The position numbers and the translations under genes are program-made. The notes beneath the pieces are model-generated. The model worked only from the letters and a program-made list of their open reading frames with translations. It was not told the origin of the DNA and did no database searches. This document shows positions 13,153-31,587 of a DNA stretch of 64,000 bases, one piece after another; the stretch's first letter is position 1, and each line of letters opens with the position of its first letter. Source of the DNA: Entoloma clypeatum (taxonomy: Eukaryota > Basidiomycota > Agaricomycetes > Agaricales > Entolomataceae); contig OY751496.1 of NCBI GenBank assembly GCA_963565915.1, positions 1,860,001-1,924,000 of the forward strand, read 5' to 3'.

Positions 13153-16067
13153 TCAAACAGGTTCCATGTTAGATTGCTTGGATTCATCATCCTCTATAAC
13201 CTCCATAGGTTGCACGGGTCTGACTGTGACCCGCTGTGCAGCCATCGAGATAGTGCGGATACTTGGAATGTCGTCATCATAGTCGTCCAATGTCACATCG
13301 ACTTCAAGAGGCCCTCGGGATTTGTTGCGGGGGACAACGGCCTCGAATTTGTCCAAGAGAGCACACAGTCCTGGATCCTCGCCATATTTCCCGTTCGTTT
13401 CATGAACAACCAGGACAAGCTTTCGCCAAACCATCTCATGTGGCCACAATCGGCAAATTGTCAGCAGAGTCGGTATCCAGCCGCTATGTTCAAGCAACCA
13501 TAGGCATCGCGAGGCAATGACCGCAAACACCGTCTCAAACAGTTCGGACTGGAATATCGAGTCAAAAAGTTGTGGGTGTAATGATCCTGCAGATTCTTCA
13601 TAGAGTGTGATGCTGCTATTGATGAAATGATGGAGCGTCTTCCAGCTATTGAGCTGAAGCCGGGAGTTATCGATGTCCCCTGATTTAGCAACGCGAATGA
13701 GGATGTTCAATCCATTGCTTTCCAGGAAGGCTTCCACAACAGTAGTGGAACAATTGGATAATAACGGCTGCAACATTAGAACCGAAAAACCTGTGATGTC
13801 GGGATTCGAGGATCTCAACAGCAACTCGATGAGAGCCTTGACTAATGCAGGGTGGTGTTCCGGAGAAATTCGGATAGGGTGAAGCAGGCGTAAAACATCG
13901 ACAAGAACTGCATCAGGAGCCGTGCCAATGGAAAGTCGCCGGGCCTTGAAGAGATGCAGCAGTGTGGACCGCGCAAACTCTTTGGACTGGAGTGAGAATC
14001 GTTCTGACTGCGAGATAACTGGGGCAGCCAGTCTTGCTAACTCCTTTGTTGTGGTTTCAAGAAGGGTCTCGTCAACACCAAAGTGTTCCGGCTGCACGGC
14101 GATGGTTGACAATGCTGTGAGTAAATCTTCGCAATAGTTCGAACGTCTTTTATCCTCGCTCCGATAATGGTTCAGGTCAACCGATCCGCAGGTGACCACG
14201 TAGAGAGCCAATCCTGCAGCACTCCGAACAGTCGATGTTGGCATGCCTTCTGTGAGCTGTAAGATATGGAGGAGGACGGGGACAGCTTGCTTCCTGGTTT
14301 TTTCGATCACAGCCATGGGCATGATCCACTGAACGAGGACTTCAATCAAGCTATCCAGCAGCCACGTCAATGTTGAATGGCTCAACTGTACTTCCCCTGC
14401 TACATATCTTGATAAATGAGCTATTAACTCCCAGTGAGCCATGTGAGACTCCACCGACGAGACTGCGACTAGACAGGATGCAATTGCGGCCATGTCTGGC
14501 TCCGGGCTGCCCAGGCCTTGGAGTATGGCAAGGGGCTGCTCGAGCTCCGAGGGCCATTTCGTCAGTGTGCCCCTCGTCAGATTCATCCATGCTTTACAGT
14601 ATAGCAGGGCACCTTCAGCATCTGTTAGATGCCACTTGAGGTCAATCCTCGTATCCTTATCGAAACATGTCTGGAACCCCTTCTCCACTAGACGAAGAGC
14701 ATCTGCCTCTTGTAGAATATGAACCGCCGAGAAATCGCGAGGAATGCCAGCAATTGCTTGTAATGCTGTTGTAACAACATCCTTATCTGTGGAGTGAGTG
14801 AATAACCAGACTAGAGCTGAGGCGTCTAGATTATCATCAGGGGTTGCGATTGGCCTGAGGTGTTTCGATGAGACTGATTGAACCATATGTTATGATCTCG
14901 TGTATTACCTTATAGGTTGCAAGACTTCCTCGTTTTCTACAGGTGTTGCAAGAGAAGTCAGAAAATCTGCACTGGGAAAATCTGTTGTCGGTATTCGAAA
15001 GGATAAAACCCACTGGCGAAGGTGGTCAGAAATAGGATGCTGATAGGGACAGTCTGGATATATCACTGGAAGCCAGATTGATGTGAAGTAGAAACCATAT
15101 GCGAAGGTGATGATGATCCAGGTAGCTATCATGATGGCGAGGTCTAGAGACCACAGAAGGACAAGTATTCCAGCAAAGAACAAGAGGAGGGCAACATGAA
15201 GAAGAAGTGGCAATGCGTTGATGACTGCAAGGACATGCCATGAAGTCAATTGCATGAATCTCGACTGTCTCTGTCTTGCTCTTTGACGAGGAGATCCGGA
15301 AGTATTGGGAGTATAGATCTGCAACCACTGTTTGGCGAGCATTGATATCAAGGCAGTGGAAAGGCTGCAGGCCAATGCAGCAAACCAGAGCCCATTGACC
15401 CATTGCATCTGTAGGGTAGAGGTTGAAGATTTGGGTTGGGAAACGACGGTTCCGTTCTGCATCGTGATGAGCTGTTCGAGAAGGGCATTGGTTGTCGCAC
15501 CAGAGTCAGGAACGAGCAGTTGGAGAGACTGGATTATGAATGTCGTAAGAACTGCAGAGAAAAGACCAGTCTGGATGAACGATTACGTGGTACATCAGAA
15601 AAGGCCACAGCGCAGAAAAAATATTTACGAACAAACACGAGCAGTACGTCGATCCCTCGATTACAGCCGTCCGTCAAGGAGCTGTCAAATTTAGCAGCTT
15701 CATCGAGATAGACGCGCCAAACGCGGGCAAGTTCTGACACTTCCTCGCCGGGTTGATCTTTTGCATACGACGGTTCTATCTCGGTGGATGAAGCGTGAGA
15801 CCCTGTTCGACACTCGATGAGAGTCTGCATGGGGACCCAGTTGACGGAGGACTTGCCAAAGGATTTACTCCACGACGGACGCCCTCCGAAGATTGCAGAT
15901 GGTTGTTCAATTCTTTTCGGAACGAGTCTATGGGGGTTACAATCATGAAAATAAGATGAGAAAACCAACCGTGGGCACTTGTCCCCGATCCCGAGATACC
16001 TGAGTGATGTTTTGTCGTCAGCATTATCAAGCTGGCTCCTGGATCCAGTGTTCAATTGCGAGTCCAT
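13153..16067 (-). CDS. DUF6535 membrane protein with helical-repeat C-terminus
   Basis: Four exons on the minus strand (16067-16000, 15927-15633, 15570-14909, 14854-13153), all in frame, give 908 residues. The N-terminal third carries the DUF6535 signature of basidiomycetes: WRVYLDEAAKFDSSLTDGCN, then TGLFSAVLTTFIIQSLQLL, then WVNGLWFAALACSLSTALIS and a hydrophobic pair (LPLLLHVALLLFFAGILVLL, MIATWIIITFAYGFYF), so about four membrane segments are expected. The C-terminal 560 residues look like alpha-helical repeats, beginning LDASALVWLFTHSTDKDVVT. The family is large and lineage-expanded in Agaricomycetes; its function is unknown. The first 13 codons of the last long open frame lie in an intron and are not part of the protein. 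Confidence 0.85.
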
Positions 16068-16371
16068 TGAAACTGGGCGGATTGAGTTGATGAAAGATTA
16101 ACTGGCCGGCTTTGTAGGTGTTCAGCTCTGAGAGGTATGCATGGTTCATACATAGCATTGCACAGCATAGGCACTGCAGGGTTGTTCTATCAGAAAGATG
16201 GCTGGATTAGATGAAGGGGCTGTCATGTGGGCCGAGGAACCAAAGATGAACCCGTTATGCGGTGTCGATACCCATCCCACACTACTCTAGATTCTACCCG
16301 GCTGCGGGGGCTGACATCTACGGCGTGCTACAGGTGTGCGAGATGGCATAATGAGTCATACATGATGGATA
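16068..16371. other. Intergenic, no feature seen
   Basis: These 304 bp separate the start of the DUF6535 gene from the stop of the next minus-strand gene. They should contain the DUF6535 promoter. I see no other feature. Confidence 0.5.
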
Positions 16372-16860
16372 TTATGGAATTGCCTTCGTTCTGGTTGTTT
16401 CGCACGAGGACTGAGCTTTGCGAATGAGTTCTGCGCGCCGCGTCCCAGACGTTTTCAAAAACAGTTTCTCGGACAACCCGAACCATGTGAGTGTGAATGG
16501 ATCTGGGACCTTTCCGTCGGGGAAGGCCTCTTTGCTGAGCTCTAGGAGACGAAGGCGACGTCGCTTTGCCAACGGATCGACCCTAGCGGGCGTGGTAGGC
16601 TCAGGGATGAACTTGGAGATGGTGGTGATTTCGAGGCCGGTAGTGTAAGTGATTTGGGCTGGTTGGAGAGCGACTGGAAGCACTCGGCAGATTCGTTGTC
16701 GGAGAGGGGTGGGGGACTTACATTTAGACAACACGATGCGGCGTTGATGAGTCAATTGGAAACGCCTGGCTTTGTCCTCCTCGCATTTGGCCTTGGGCAG
16801 ATCCTTCTCGGAGTTTAGTTCGGAAGGCGCAGCATGAATGACCTGGAAGTCGTCAGACAT
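16372..16860 (-). CDS. Small unknown protein, two exons
   Basis: I do not recognise this gene. The minus-strand frame starts at ATG 16860 and ends at 16372. A perfect gtaagt donor after 16722 and an acceptor before 16658 define a 63-nt intron; removing it keeps frame and gives 141 residues. The intron is a multiple of three without a stop, so retention would give 162 residues. The protein starts MSDDFQVIHAAPSELNSEKD, is basic in the centre (RVDPLAKRRRLRLLELSKEA) and has a hydrophobic-aromatic patch DPFTLTWFGLSEKLFLKTSG. No signal peptide or membrane segment is visible. The basic motif could be a nuclear signal. The splice consensus and amino-acid make-up support a real gene; homology evidence is absent. 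Confidence 0.5.
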   Translation of the reverse strand: MSDDFQVIHAAPSELNSEKDLPKAKCEEDKARRFQLTHQRRIVLSKCKSPTPLRQRICRVLPVALQPAQITYTTGLEITTISKFIPEPTTPARVDPLAKRRRLRLLELSKEAFPDGKVPDPFTLTWFGLSEKLFLKTSGTRRAELIRKAQSSCETTRTKAIP

Positions 16861-17707
16861 AGAGGCGACTCTGTTGAGTGTCGCCCGAACACAGGTTATC
16901 GATCAAGACATGCCGCAACTCAAGCACATCCACCTCTCTTCCGTGGTGGTGTTCCCCTCCTTCCTAGGAAACCTGTCGCCCTCTTTCTGACTGAAATCCA
17001 TCTCGGAGGAGTTGCATTTTCACCAACATCAGCTATAAACTGTGACCTATCGACCTCAAAAATAGAGTCCCGGTTCCCTCCCTCGATGTTGGGAGATGCA
17101 CTGAAGATAGTCGAATGCAGTTTCAGGGAGGGGATTCACAGGCGACCGCGCGGATTTCCATCGATATATGTACGCTACGTGTCTAATATCAATCGTTCTG
17201 AGCTGCGGCCTCTGCCCGTCAATTGGAAGGCTTTCGCGCTGCAGCATCGAGAAGCCTCACGTCATTATGCCTTTCATTTGGTTGGCCTCTTTGGCAAGTT
17301 GGAAGCATACAAGAGCTTGATGATAACGGGTTGGATGCATTGTCTAGTGGGATTTTGCGTTCGTCACCCTTGCCACCGGGTGCGTGAGCTTCCCTTGAAC
17401 GCGTTTCCCAAAGAGCGACGCAGACGGGGATTGACTTTCCGAAAGTCATATCTTTCTGGGGATGGTATCTGTTTGAACAACTGAATGCTTTGATCAAGCA
17501 TGTCAAAGGTTATAATGGAGGGGGGTAAGAATGAAGAAGGGGATGAGGAGGGAGACGAAGGATCGAGACGCAGGACATTTGGGTCTTGCAGTCAATTACC
17601 GTGCTTGTGAACAGAAGATGAGAGCGTATTAGTATTGACTAGGGCTTGTTACGGATTGATGATTCGGAGCTGTTCAGCGGCAGGATTATTGTTGTTTCTC
17701 CGCTAAT
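16861..17707. other. Intergenic region with no supported gene
   Basis: About 850 bp between divergent genes. A plus-strand frame of 216 codons (16834-17484) crosses it but overlaps the neighbouring gene's start, is rich in Arg/His/Cys and resembles no family I know, so I do not call it. The rest is presumably promoter sequence. Confidence 0.4.
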
Positions 17708-18494
17708 ATGCCTGCAGGCTTCTTGATCGTATTTTCTGAGCCTGGCAAACAAGTTTCTTTGGAGGAGTTTCAAGGTTCGTGCCCGTTCGTCTTTCGTTCT
17801 GAAAATTTTGTTGAATTGGTGTTATCAGATTGGTACAACAATGAACATGTTCCCCTCCGCATGAATCACCTTCCTTCTTTTCTGGCTGGTGCCAGATTCT
17901 CTGGTGCCGACTTCCTCAAACCGTCTTGGGTGGCTCTATATGATATCAACGACACAGCAACGTTTCAACACGAGAGCTATACGCGGCTGAGGGCGAATCG
18001 CAGTACACGCGAGGCCGATCTTGTCACCCGCTTGGAAGTCCTTGATCGCCGAACTTACGAGCTTATTTACGACTCTGGTGAATCACAACTAACATCGTCG
18101 CTAGCCTCGCGGAACCCTACCGAGTTCATCGTGACGCATGGCCTTGCATCGAGCGAAGAACGAGGGTTCAGAGATTGGGCAGAGAAAAATCAGGATTTGT
18201 TGAGAAGTGTGACGGGTTGGGTCAGGACAAGAGCGTATAAGTGTCTGGAAACCGGCATGGCGATCGCGGGAAAAGAATACGGACTACAGCTGGTTCCTCG
18301 CTTCCTATTGGTACATGGTATGTTGACGAGTTGTCTCCATTGTTGGAACTGAAATTCTCGTAGAATTGCAGGGTGCTTCTGCCGCGCAGTCAGATGAGTT
18401 CAGGGCCATAATCGAAGCATCAGAGATCGTAGAATTGAGAAAGTGGGGGTTGTATCGCGCATATCCCGGCGTGGCTCAAGGAAATCTAGAATGA
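17708..18494 (+). CDS. Dimeric alpha-beta barrel (EthD-like) protein
   Basis: Three exons (17708-17774, 17829-18317, 18364-18494) encode 228 residues. The start MPAGFLIVFSEPGKQVSLEE runs across the first intron into DWYNNEHVPLRMNHLPSFLA, the D-W-Y-x-N-E-H-x-P motif of ferredoxin-like dimeric alpha-beta barrels such as EthD-type proteins. A second, diverged repeat of the same fold seems to follow in the C-terminal half (PRFLLVHELQG ... LRKWGLYRAYPG), as in two-domain fungal members. No cofactor motif is visible. Homologues are common in fungi and are annotated without a reaction; small-molecule binding or monooxygenase/cyclase-like activity is possible but unproven. Confidence 0.75.
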
Positions 18495-18794
18495 TGGGTT
18501 GGTGAATTGGTGGCCACAAGCATCCAAACCAACATCATGTCTATCGTCTTGTGGCATCGTCCATATACATCGATGATTGAGGAGACGAGGAAGATGTGGA
18601 TGTTTATAGTGTGTATAGTAGTACAGTACTAAGTACAATTTCCAAACATCAGGGTCGCTCCGCCCGCCATCACCACCTGCCGATCACCATGACCCCTCAC
18701 ACACCCTCTCAGTGAACGGTTGTACTCGCACCTTCACCGCTTTCCTAGCTGTGTATTATGCCACAATCGCCTCCACTGAACGCATAAAAATATC
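18495..18794. other. Intergenic / BEACH gene promoter region
   Basis: 300 bp between two plus-strand genes. It should hold the 3' UTR of the barrel protein and the promoter of the BEACH gene. A short imperfect palindromic run of gta/tac steps lies around 18608-18637. Nothing else is seen. Confidence 0.45.
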
Positions 18795-26481
<7,687 letters not shown>

Positions 26482-26784
26482 CTTTCGTTATCTTGATTTT
26501 GCTTCATGTCATCTTACTACTGTTGGCTATAATGATCCAGCATTTTGTCAGAGTTAACTGCAAAGTCCTGATACCACAGTGTCATATAGTGACTTGCGTT
26601 TCAAGTTTGGGCGTCAATTACGCAGAAGAAAGCTGGAATTTATCAATGCCAAAGCTTGAATGTACGAAACATTAACTCTAGTTCTTCAGACCATTGTCGT
26701 TGACAAGACAAAATGCAGACATCGGGAATAGCACCGCCGCTCAGGTGCACGGGCAAAAAAAGAAATCAAATATCGTGTATTTAA
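26482..26784. other. Convergent 3' intergenic region
   Basis: 303 bp between the stop codons of the BEACH gene (plus) and the hemerythrin gene (minus). Only 3' UTR sequence is expected; nothing else is seen. Confidence 0.5.
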
Positions 26785-27642
26785 CTACAGCTTGGCGTCA
26801 TCCTTCATTTCCTCCGTGGGGAACTTCGAGAACATGTCCTTCAATTTGTCCAGCGGTGCCGCCAGAAATCCCACAAGAGTCTCATAAGGAGGTTTGTTGG
26901 GTGCAGAGGGATGAGGCCTAGGCATACACGTCAGGATCGATCCGTTCAAACGAAGAATCGGGTTTACCTGGTAGGCACGAACTTCTTAGTCCTGGAGAAG
27001 GTCGCCGCGGCGTCGATGCTTGCCTCTTTGTCCAAAGCTGGCTCAAGGCGTGGAAGATCTTCCTGTTCTTCGCTGTCATTGTGCTTATGAAGATGGCCCA
27101 TGATTTCCTTGAGCAGGCTCGCATGTTCTGCCGTGCCAACTTTTAAGGACTCGAGCTTGTACAACCTCTCTTTCGCAACCTGGGACAGAAGAGACGTTTG
27201 GCAAACCCGTCATCCGAATTTTGAAGAGAACTGCATACCTGGTGATCTGCGCGGTCTTGGTTTGCGAGTTCAAGGCCTTTGACGCCAAGATGTTGTTCCA
27301 TAAGAGGGTAGACGACGATCTCCTCCCCAACAGCATGACGTGCGATCTCCCAGGTTAGCTGGTTGGCCCAGCGTTCCTGAGTGTCCTGGTTGCCGGACGC
27401 GCGGACATATTGGTCATAGTACTCGTACATCTACCTCATCACCATCATCAGTGTTGCAATGGATGAACTGGAGAAGAACAAACCTCGCGGTGGTCCTCCT
27501 TTATGGCGTCGGAGAGGGTTTTGTGGGTAGCAGGGGCAGTTGACATGACGGTGCGCGTGAACGTAAAAGGTGCGGGTTTCAGAGACCGAGGCTGAACGAG
27601 ACGAAATATGACAGTCCTGATAGTGAAGCGGGAAGAGTACAT
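26785..27642 (-). CDS. Hemerythrin-domain (HHE) protein
   Basis: Four exons on the minus strand (27642-27484, 27430-27239, 27179-26968, 26917-26785) give 231 residues, all junctions canonical. The HHE cation-binding four-helix bundle shows in order: HKTLSDAIKEDHREMYEYYD, WANQLTWEIARHAVGEEIVV (YPLMEQHL next), then the AEHASLLKEIMGHLHKHNDS helix and a C-terminal APNKPPYETLVGFLAAPLDK tail usual in fungal members. His/Glu residues in these helices would bind a di-iron centre; proposed roles in fungi are oxygen, NO or iron handling. The first 32 residues (MYSSRFTIRTVIFR ... FTRTV) are basic and hydroxylated and could be a mitochondrial targeting peptide; an internal ATG (MSTAPATHKT) would give a cytosolic form. 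A decayed paralogue lies about 450 bp upstream on the same strand. Confidence 0.92.
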
Positions 27643-28091
27643 GGAGCCTCCTTTTGTATACTTTCGAGACGTGCGTCATTACATCAGCGCAATGACATCA
27701 TAGGTTCACTTAAAAGCATCAAGAGGAACCTTCCTGCATGCATCACACAGCGGGCACATCCCGCGCGACGACAACATTTCCCTGTTCGACAACTCGGTGA
27801 CGGTCTTGAAAAGAGGAGCAAACGAAGGGTGAGGTATACAAAGAGTCAAAGACGTTCAAGTGCCGAAACCTGGTAGGCGAAAACATCTCGGTCTAGACTC
27901 GTACAGTCTTGATCTTGGTCGTAATGGGCACCTCTTCCATACTGGTGTTCTTCGTCTTGGATGTATGCACCTGGCATTCCAGGCGTCGTACCGCCGAGCC
28001 CGCACAGCCCTTGTGTAACGATCAGAACAATGCATCGGCTAGGGCACTACTCAGAGGCGCCGGAGGCTACCTTGGGCTGTACGATTTTAGC

Positions 28092-28347
28092 TCGCAAGTT
28101 GCAGATCCTTTTCCCTGAGCTTTATTTCGAGAAGGGGATAGATAACCAACTCTTCGCCGATAAAGTGGTCGGCCATCTCCCGTGTTAGCTGTTGTGCAAC
28201 GGGCCCGCTCTTGCAGAGCCTGTCTCCAGAGGACTAATGGTATATTTGAAGGATCGTCCGTCGCATATCAGGCAAAGCACACAGGAAAGAACCAGCCTCG
28301 CCATGGTCTGCTATGATAACGTCCGAGACCGTCTTGTGAATGTGTGT
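28092..28347 (-). pseudogene. Decayed hemerythrin-domain paralogue
   Basis: On the minus strand two blocks match the neighbouring intact gene. Block one (about 28347-28297) reads HKTVSDVIIADHGE against HKTLSDAIKEDHRE and ends at the same splice position, but the donor is GC-TGG instead of GT. Block two (about 28225-28092) reads PVAQQLTREMADHFIGEELV then IYPLLEIKLREKDLQLAS, against ANQLTWEIARHAVGEEIVVY and PLMEQHLGVKGLELAN. The frame carries a TAG between the blocks and a stop after block two, and the upstream start is not found. A further relict of the third exon may extend to about 27,870, where FAYQ-type sequence resembles the intact gene's splice-donor context. The 27,643-28,091 interval holds no other gene that I can see. 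Confidence 0.75.
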
Positions 28348-28707
28348 AGCCACGTGAGATTAGGACTCGAACAAGGAGTCGAGACACTTCGAGCGACACC
28401 ACGTCTTTTCTATGTTCCTGGAGCCCTGTCATTGCGTTTCACCATTGCTTTCTGACCCCCTCATATATGAAACCGATTTCCCCATTGGATGACCGCCTGC
28501 CAGAATTGACGGAGCTATGTTTGTATGTTTGAACAGAGATCGAATGACGCACTATCTGACCCCGCCGTCCTACACCTCATCGAACACGTTGGCCTCTCCT
28601 GCTCAAGGTTCCCACAGCTCGCGGGTGGCTGGCCGCGGAAGTCAACCGCCAACCCAGAAACTAACAAGGAGGTGTGGGAATCCTGAAATGAGAACCCTGC
28701 CCAGCGC

Positions 28708-28729
28708 AAAAAAAAAAAAAAAAAAAAAA
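28708..28729 (+). repeat. Poly(A) tract, 22 A
   Basis: An uninterrupted run of 22 A on the plus strand, the longest homopolymer I noticed in the window. It may be a microsatellite or the tail of an old retroposed sequence. I found no clear target-site duplication or recognisable source gene. Confidence 0.7.
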
Positions 28730-30010
28730 TTGAAACACTCTCCGTCTCATGGAAATATCCGCGGTTTATCGTCCTGGTCTCTGCATGTTTCGAATCTCGA
28801 CTTGCCGCGAGTGGCTGCTGGGACCACCCTAATCGACAACTAGGTACTCTTCGCAGATAATAGTAAGTTAGAAAGGTCAAGGCGAAATCGCGTGTGCTGA
28901 TCACGTGATCCGAAAATCGCGCGAAGTGTCTGTACCAAGAGTACAATACGGTTGCCAGTACCACCGCCTCCACCGCGAAGTTCCACTCCACGCCTCTCGA
29001 TAGGTTGACTTCTTCTATCTACCCGGGATCTATGCGAGTATCGCCTACCGGTTCTTGTGCTTCTCGCCAGAACCACAATGTATTTCTATAGGCTATAGCA
29101 ACATCTCTCGGTTGAACTTCTTGCAACCGATTTAGAACGGAGCACCATCGCGGCATAGGTTAACGTGGTCAGAAACCTGGAATTGCTGATCCTGAGTAGC
29201 TCTAGCCTCAGGGCGGTGGGTGTACTGCCCATTGCAATCACGTTGCGTATTTGTTTCATCATCTCTTGGTGTAGAATTTACCTGGATTTCTAGCATTGTA
29301 GAAGATGTACATGCGCCAGTCCCAAAAAAGAAGAGACCATGCAAGTTTTCGCCTTCGATCCTGATACACTGCGTGTCACGCCATAGTGACCGCCGCAAAG
29401 TTCATTGCGTGCTGGAATATGGAGATTTCGAAGCGAGCACTGCCCCAGTAACTTACTGCCCCCGTACGTTGGAGGATACGTAACGTGAATTGTGTCAATG
29501 AAAAACCCGGAACGTTGCAAAAGCCGAAGGCAAACAAGTTATGGGTGGATGTTGCATGTATGATCCTTCGGTTCGATCTGGTCTGACGCTTTCTATACCA
29601 CAAACACGGTCAGTCCAAGTTATGGCTTACGGGCTGCTCCCTGGCCCACTCCTTCCCTCGTAAGGTCACCACTGCATGACTGCGGCGCTTTTCTCTACGA
29701 AACTTCGAGAGTCCGATCATTTTACGCATGGTCATGACAGTTGGAACGCGACTTGGCACCCTCATGGATACTCGCCAACTTCCCAGGCAATACAATCTTG
29801 ACATCGTGCAGCCCTTCTGAATGTCAGCCTTCAACGACTTACTGTGGGTAGTCCATCGTCCAACTAACTCCACGATCGCGTAATTTAGGAACTTGGCGAA
29901 CCCAAAACTTATCTGCCAAGGACCAAGGTGGACTTACCGATCCCGCTCTGCAACTGGCCAGATTCTTCCCATTGGATGCCCGAAGATCGTGAGCATTGGT
30001 TTCTCGACCC

Positions 30011-30017
30011 ATATAAG
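30011..30017 (+). promoter_or_regulatory. TATA-like box upstream of ICL/PEPM gene
   Basis: The sequence atataag sits about 90 bp before the ATG at 30106, at a plausible core-promoter distance. No experimental start is known and the motif is short. Confidence 0.3.
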
Positions 30018-30105
30018 TCGAATCGAAGTGCAAATAACATAACTCACTCAAACCCGCCATCCACCCCTCATCTACTGTCGCGAATCTTTTTTTGCTGTTT
30101 CAACC

Positions 30106-31587
30106 ATGTCTCCTACTCTCGATTCCTCTTACAACTTGTCCGCAAGTGCCCAGAGCACCCAAGACAGTTCACGCCGTGGAACAATGCCCCCTGCCCGACA
30201 CTCTTCGAGAGATTCCGATCTCGATACATACTACAACTCTCGCCTCGACCCTACCAATTTTCTGGAAGGTCCACTTTCTGCGAACCCGGCCACTCGTCTT
30301 AGGCAAATGCTTGCACGGCCAGGAATCGTGGTAAGCCTGCTGGGTGGACCCATGTCCACACTTCATTGATTAAATTATTAGGTGGCTCCCGGGATTTGCG
30401 ACGGCATCAGTGCTCGATGTGCACTCGAGGCCGGCTTCAACTGCTTGTACCAAAGGTTCTTCGCTTCGCTTCCTCTTAGGTTTGATCAAATTCTAACTGT
30501 CTCTGCCTGCAGTGGCGCAGCCACTACTGCATCGCGTCTTGGTCAACCTGATCTTGCTATTGCGACGTTGAACGACTTCGTCGAAGTACCAACCTCCATT
30601 CCTTTATTGAAGTCTGATCTAACTGGTGTCCACAGGCCGGACGGATGGTCTGCAGTTTAGACCCTACCGTTCCCGTTATCGCTGACGCAGATACTGGGTA
30701 ACTCTACGTCGTTTAATCTGTACGATAATCTCATCTCTTTCCGCAGATTTGGTGGGCCAGCCATGATTGCACGCACAGTTCGTCAGTACGCGACGGCCGG
30801 TGTGGCCGCTCTCCATATTGAGGATCAGGTCCAGACGAAAAGATGTGGTCATCTGCTCGGCAAACAAGTTGTATCCCGTGAAGAATTTCTGACTCGAGTC
30901 CGTGCGGCAGTGCTTGCCCGAGACTCGATCCCTGGTGGATCGGATTTCGTACGTCGTTCAATTACATTTATAGCAAACTGCTTCATTGACGTCCATGCAG
31001 GTTATCATTGCTCGAACCGATTCGGCTCAGGTGTTAGGAATGGATGAGGCGATCACTCGGCTTAAATTAGCGGCCAGAGTTGGTGCCGATGTGTGCTTCA
31101 TTGAGGGCGTACGAAGCAAAGAACTGCTTGAGACTACTGTTGCCGCTTTAGCGCCAAAACCTGTAAGCTCAGAAGGGAGTTTGAGTCGTACGGTTTTGAC
31201 ATTATCTATTCAGGTCCTCGTCAACGTCATCTCGGGCGGTTTGACACCCTCCTTCACAACTAGCGAAGCGGAGGCTATGGGAGCGAAAATAATTAGTAAA
31301 CCATCCTTACCTGCAGTGTGAGATAGAGCTGACCAGGCACAGTCTTCTCTCTCGTCTCCTGCGTTGCAATGGTGCATGCTGTCCGCACGGCTATGCAGTT
31401 GTTGAAGAAGACCGGCACAGATTTTACCTCAGCAAATGGCATGGACCCGAAAGAGTTTTTCAAAGTCGTCGGTAAGGCTTATTCTTGATGATTCCCTGTC
31501 CTACAGGTCTGACCCTTGTCTGCAGGACTTGAGGAGGTGGTGGAATTCGACGGTCGTGCTGGCGGACAGGCGTTCGCTGCAATCTGA
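30106..31587 (+). CDS. Isocitrate lyase / PEP mutase superfamily enzyme
   Basis: Nine exons (starts 30106, 30382, 30513, 30636, 30747, 31001, 31214, 31343, 31526), all in frame. After a Ser-rich N-terminal extension of about 45 residues comes a TIM-barrel enzyme: RLRQMLARPGIVVAPGICDG, SGAATTASRLGQPDLAIATL, the Mg-binding PVIADADTGFGGPAMIA, and the hallmark LHIEDQVQTKRCGHLLGK with the mobile-loop cysteine of the superfamily. Then come FVIIARTDSAQVLGMDEAIT and VLVNVISGGLTPSFTTSEAE. Members cleave or form C-C or C-P bonds next to carboxylates: methylisocitrate lyase, oxaloacetate acetylhydrolase, dimethylmalate lyase, PEP mutase. The retained KRCGH loop favours a lyase or hydrolase over a mutase, but the substrate cannot be read from sequence. 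No targeting signal is obvious. Confidence 0.88.

Larger units (their letters stand above)
28348..30105. other. Gene-poor interval, no supported gene
   Basis: About 1.75 kb with only short disconnected frames. Minus-strand pieces near 29,840-29,940 (KFWVRQVPKLRDRGVSWTMD) and 29,750-29,820 (LHDVKIVLPGKLASIHEG) read like protein but cannot be joined with acceptable introns; they may be relics. A gatcacgtgatc palindrome lies near 28,899-28,910 and a poly(A) tract at 28,708. The right end contains the promoter of the next gene. Confidence 0.4.

Noticed and set aside
13153..14886. A separate 577-residue protein starting at 14886
   Set aside because: A canonical 54-nt intron (14908-14855) joins this frame to the DUF6535 exon in phase; the apparent start lies within that intron.
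16834..17484. Plus-strand open frame of 216 codons
   Set aside because: It overlaps the start of the minus-strand gene, is rich in Arg, His and Cys, and resembles no known family; it lies where promoters are expected.
28515..28991. Minus-strand open frame of 158 codons containing an F-run
   Set aside because: The frame crosses the poly(A) tract, giving a phenylalanine run, and shows no family resemblance.
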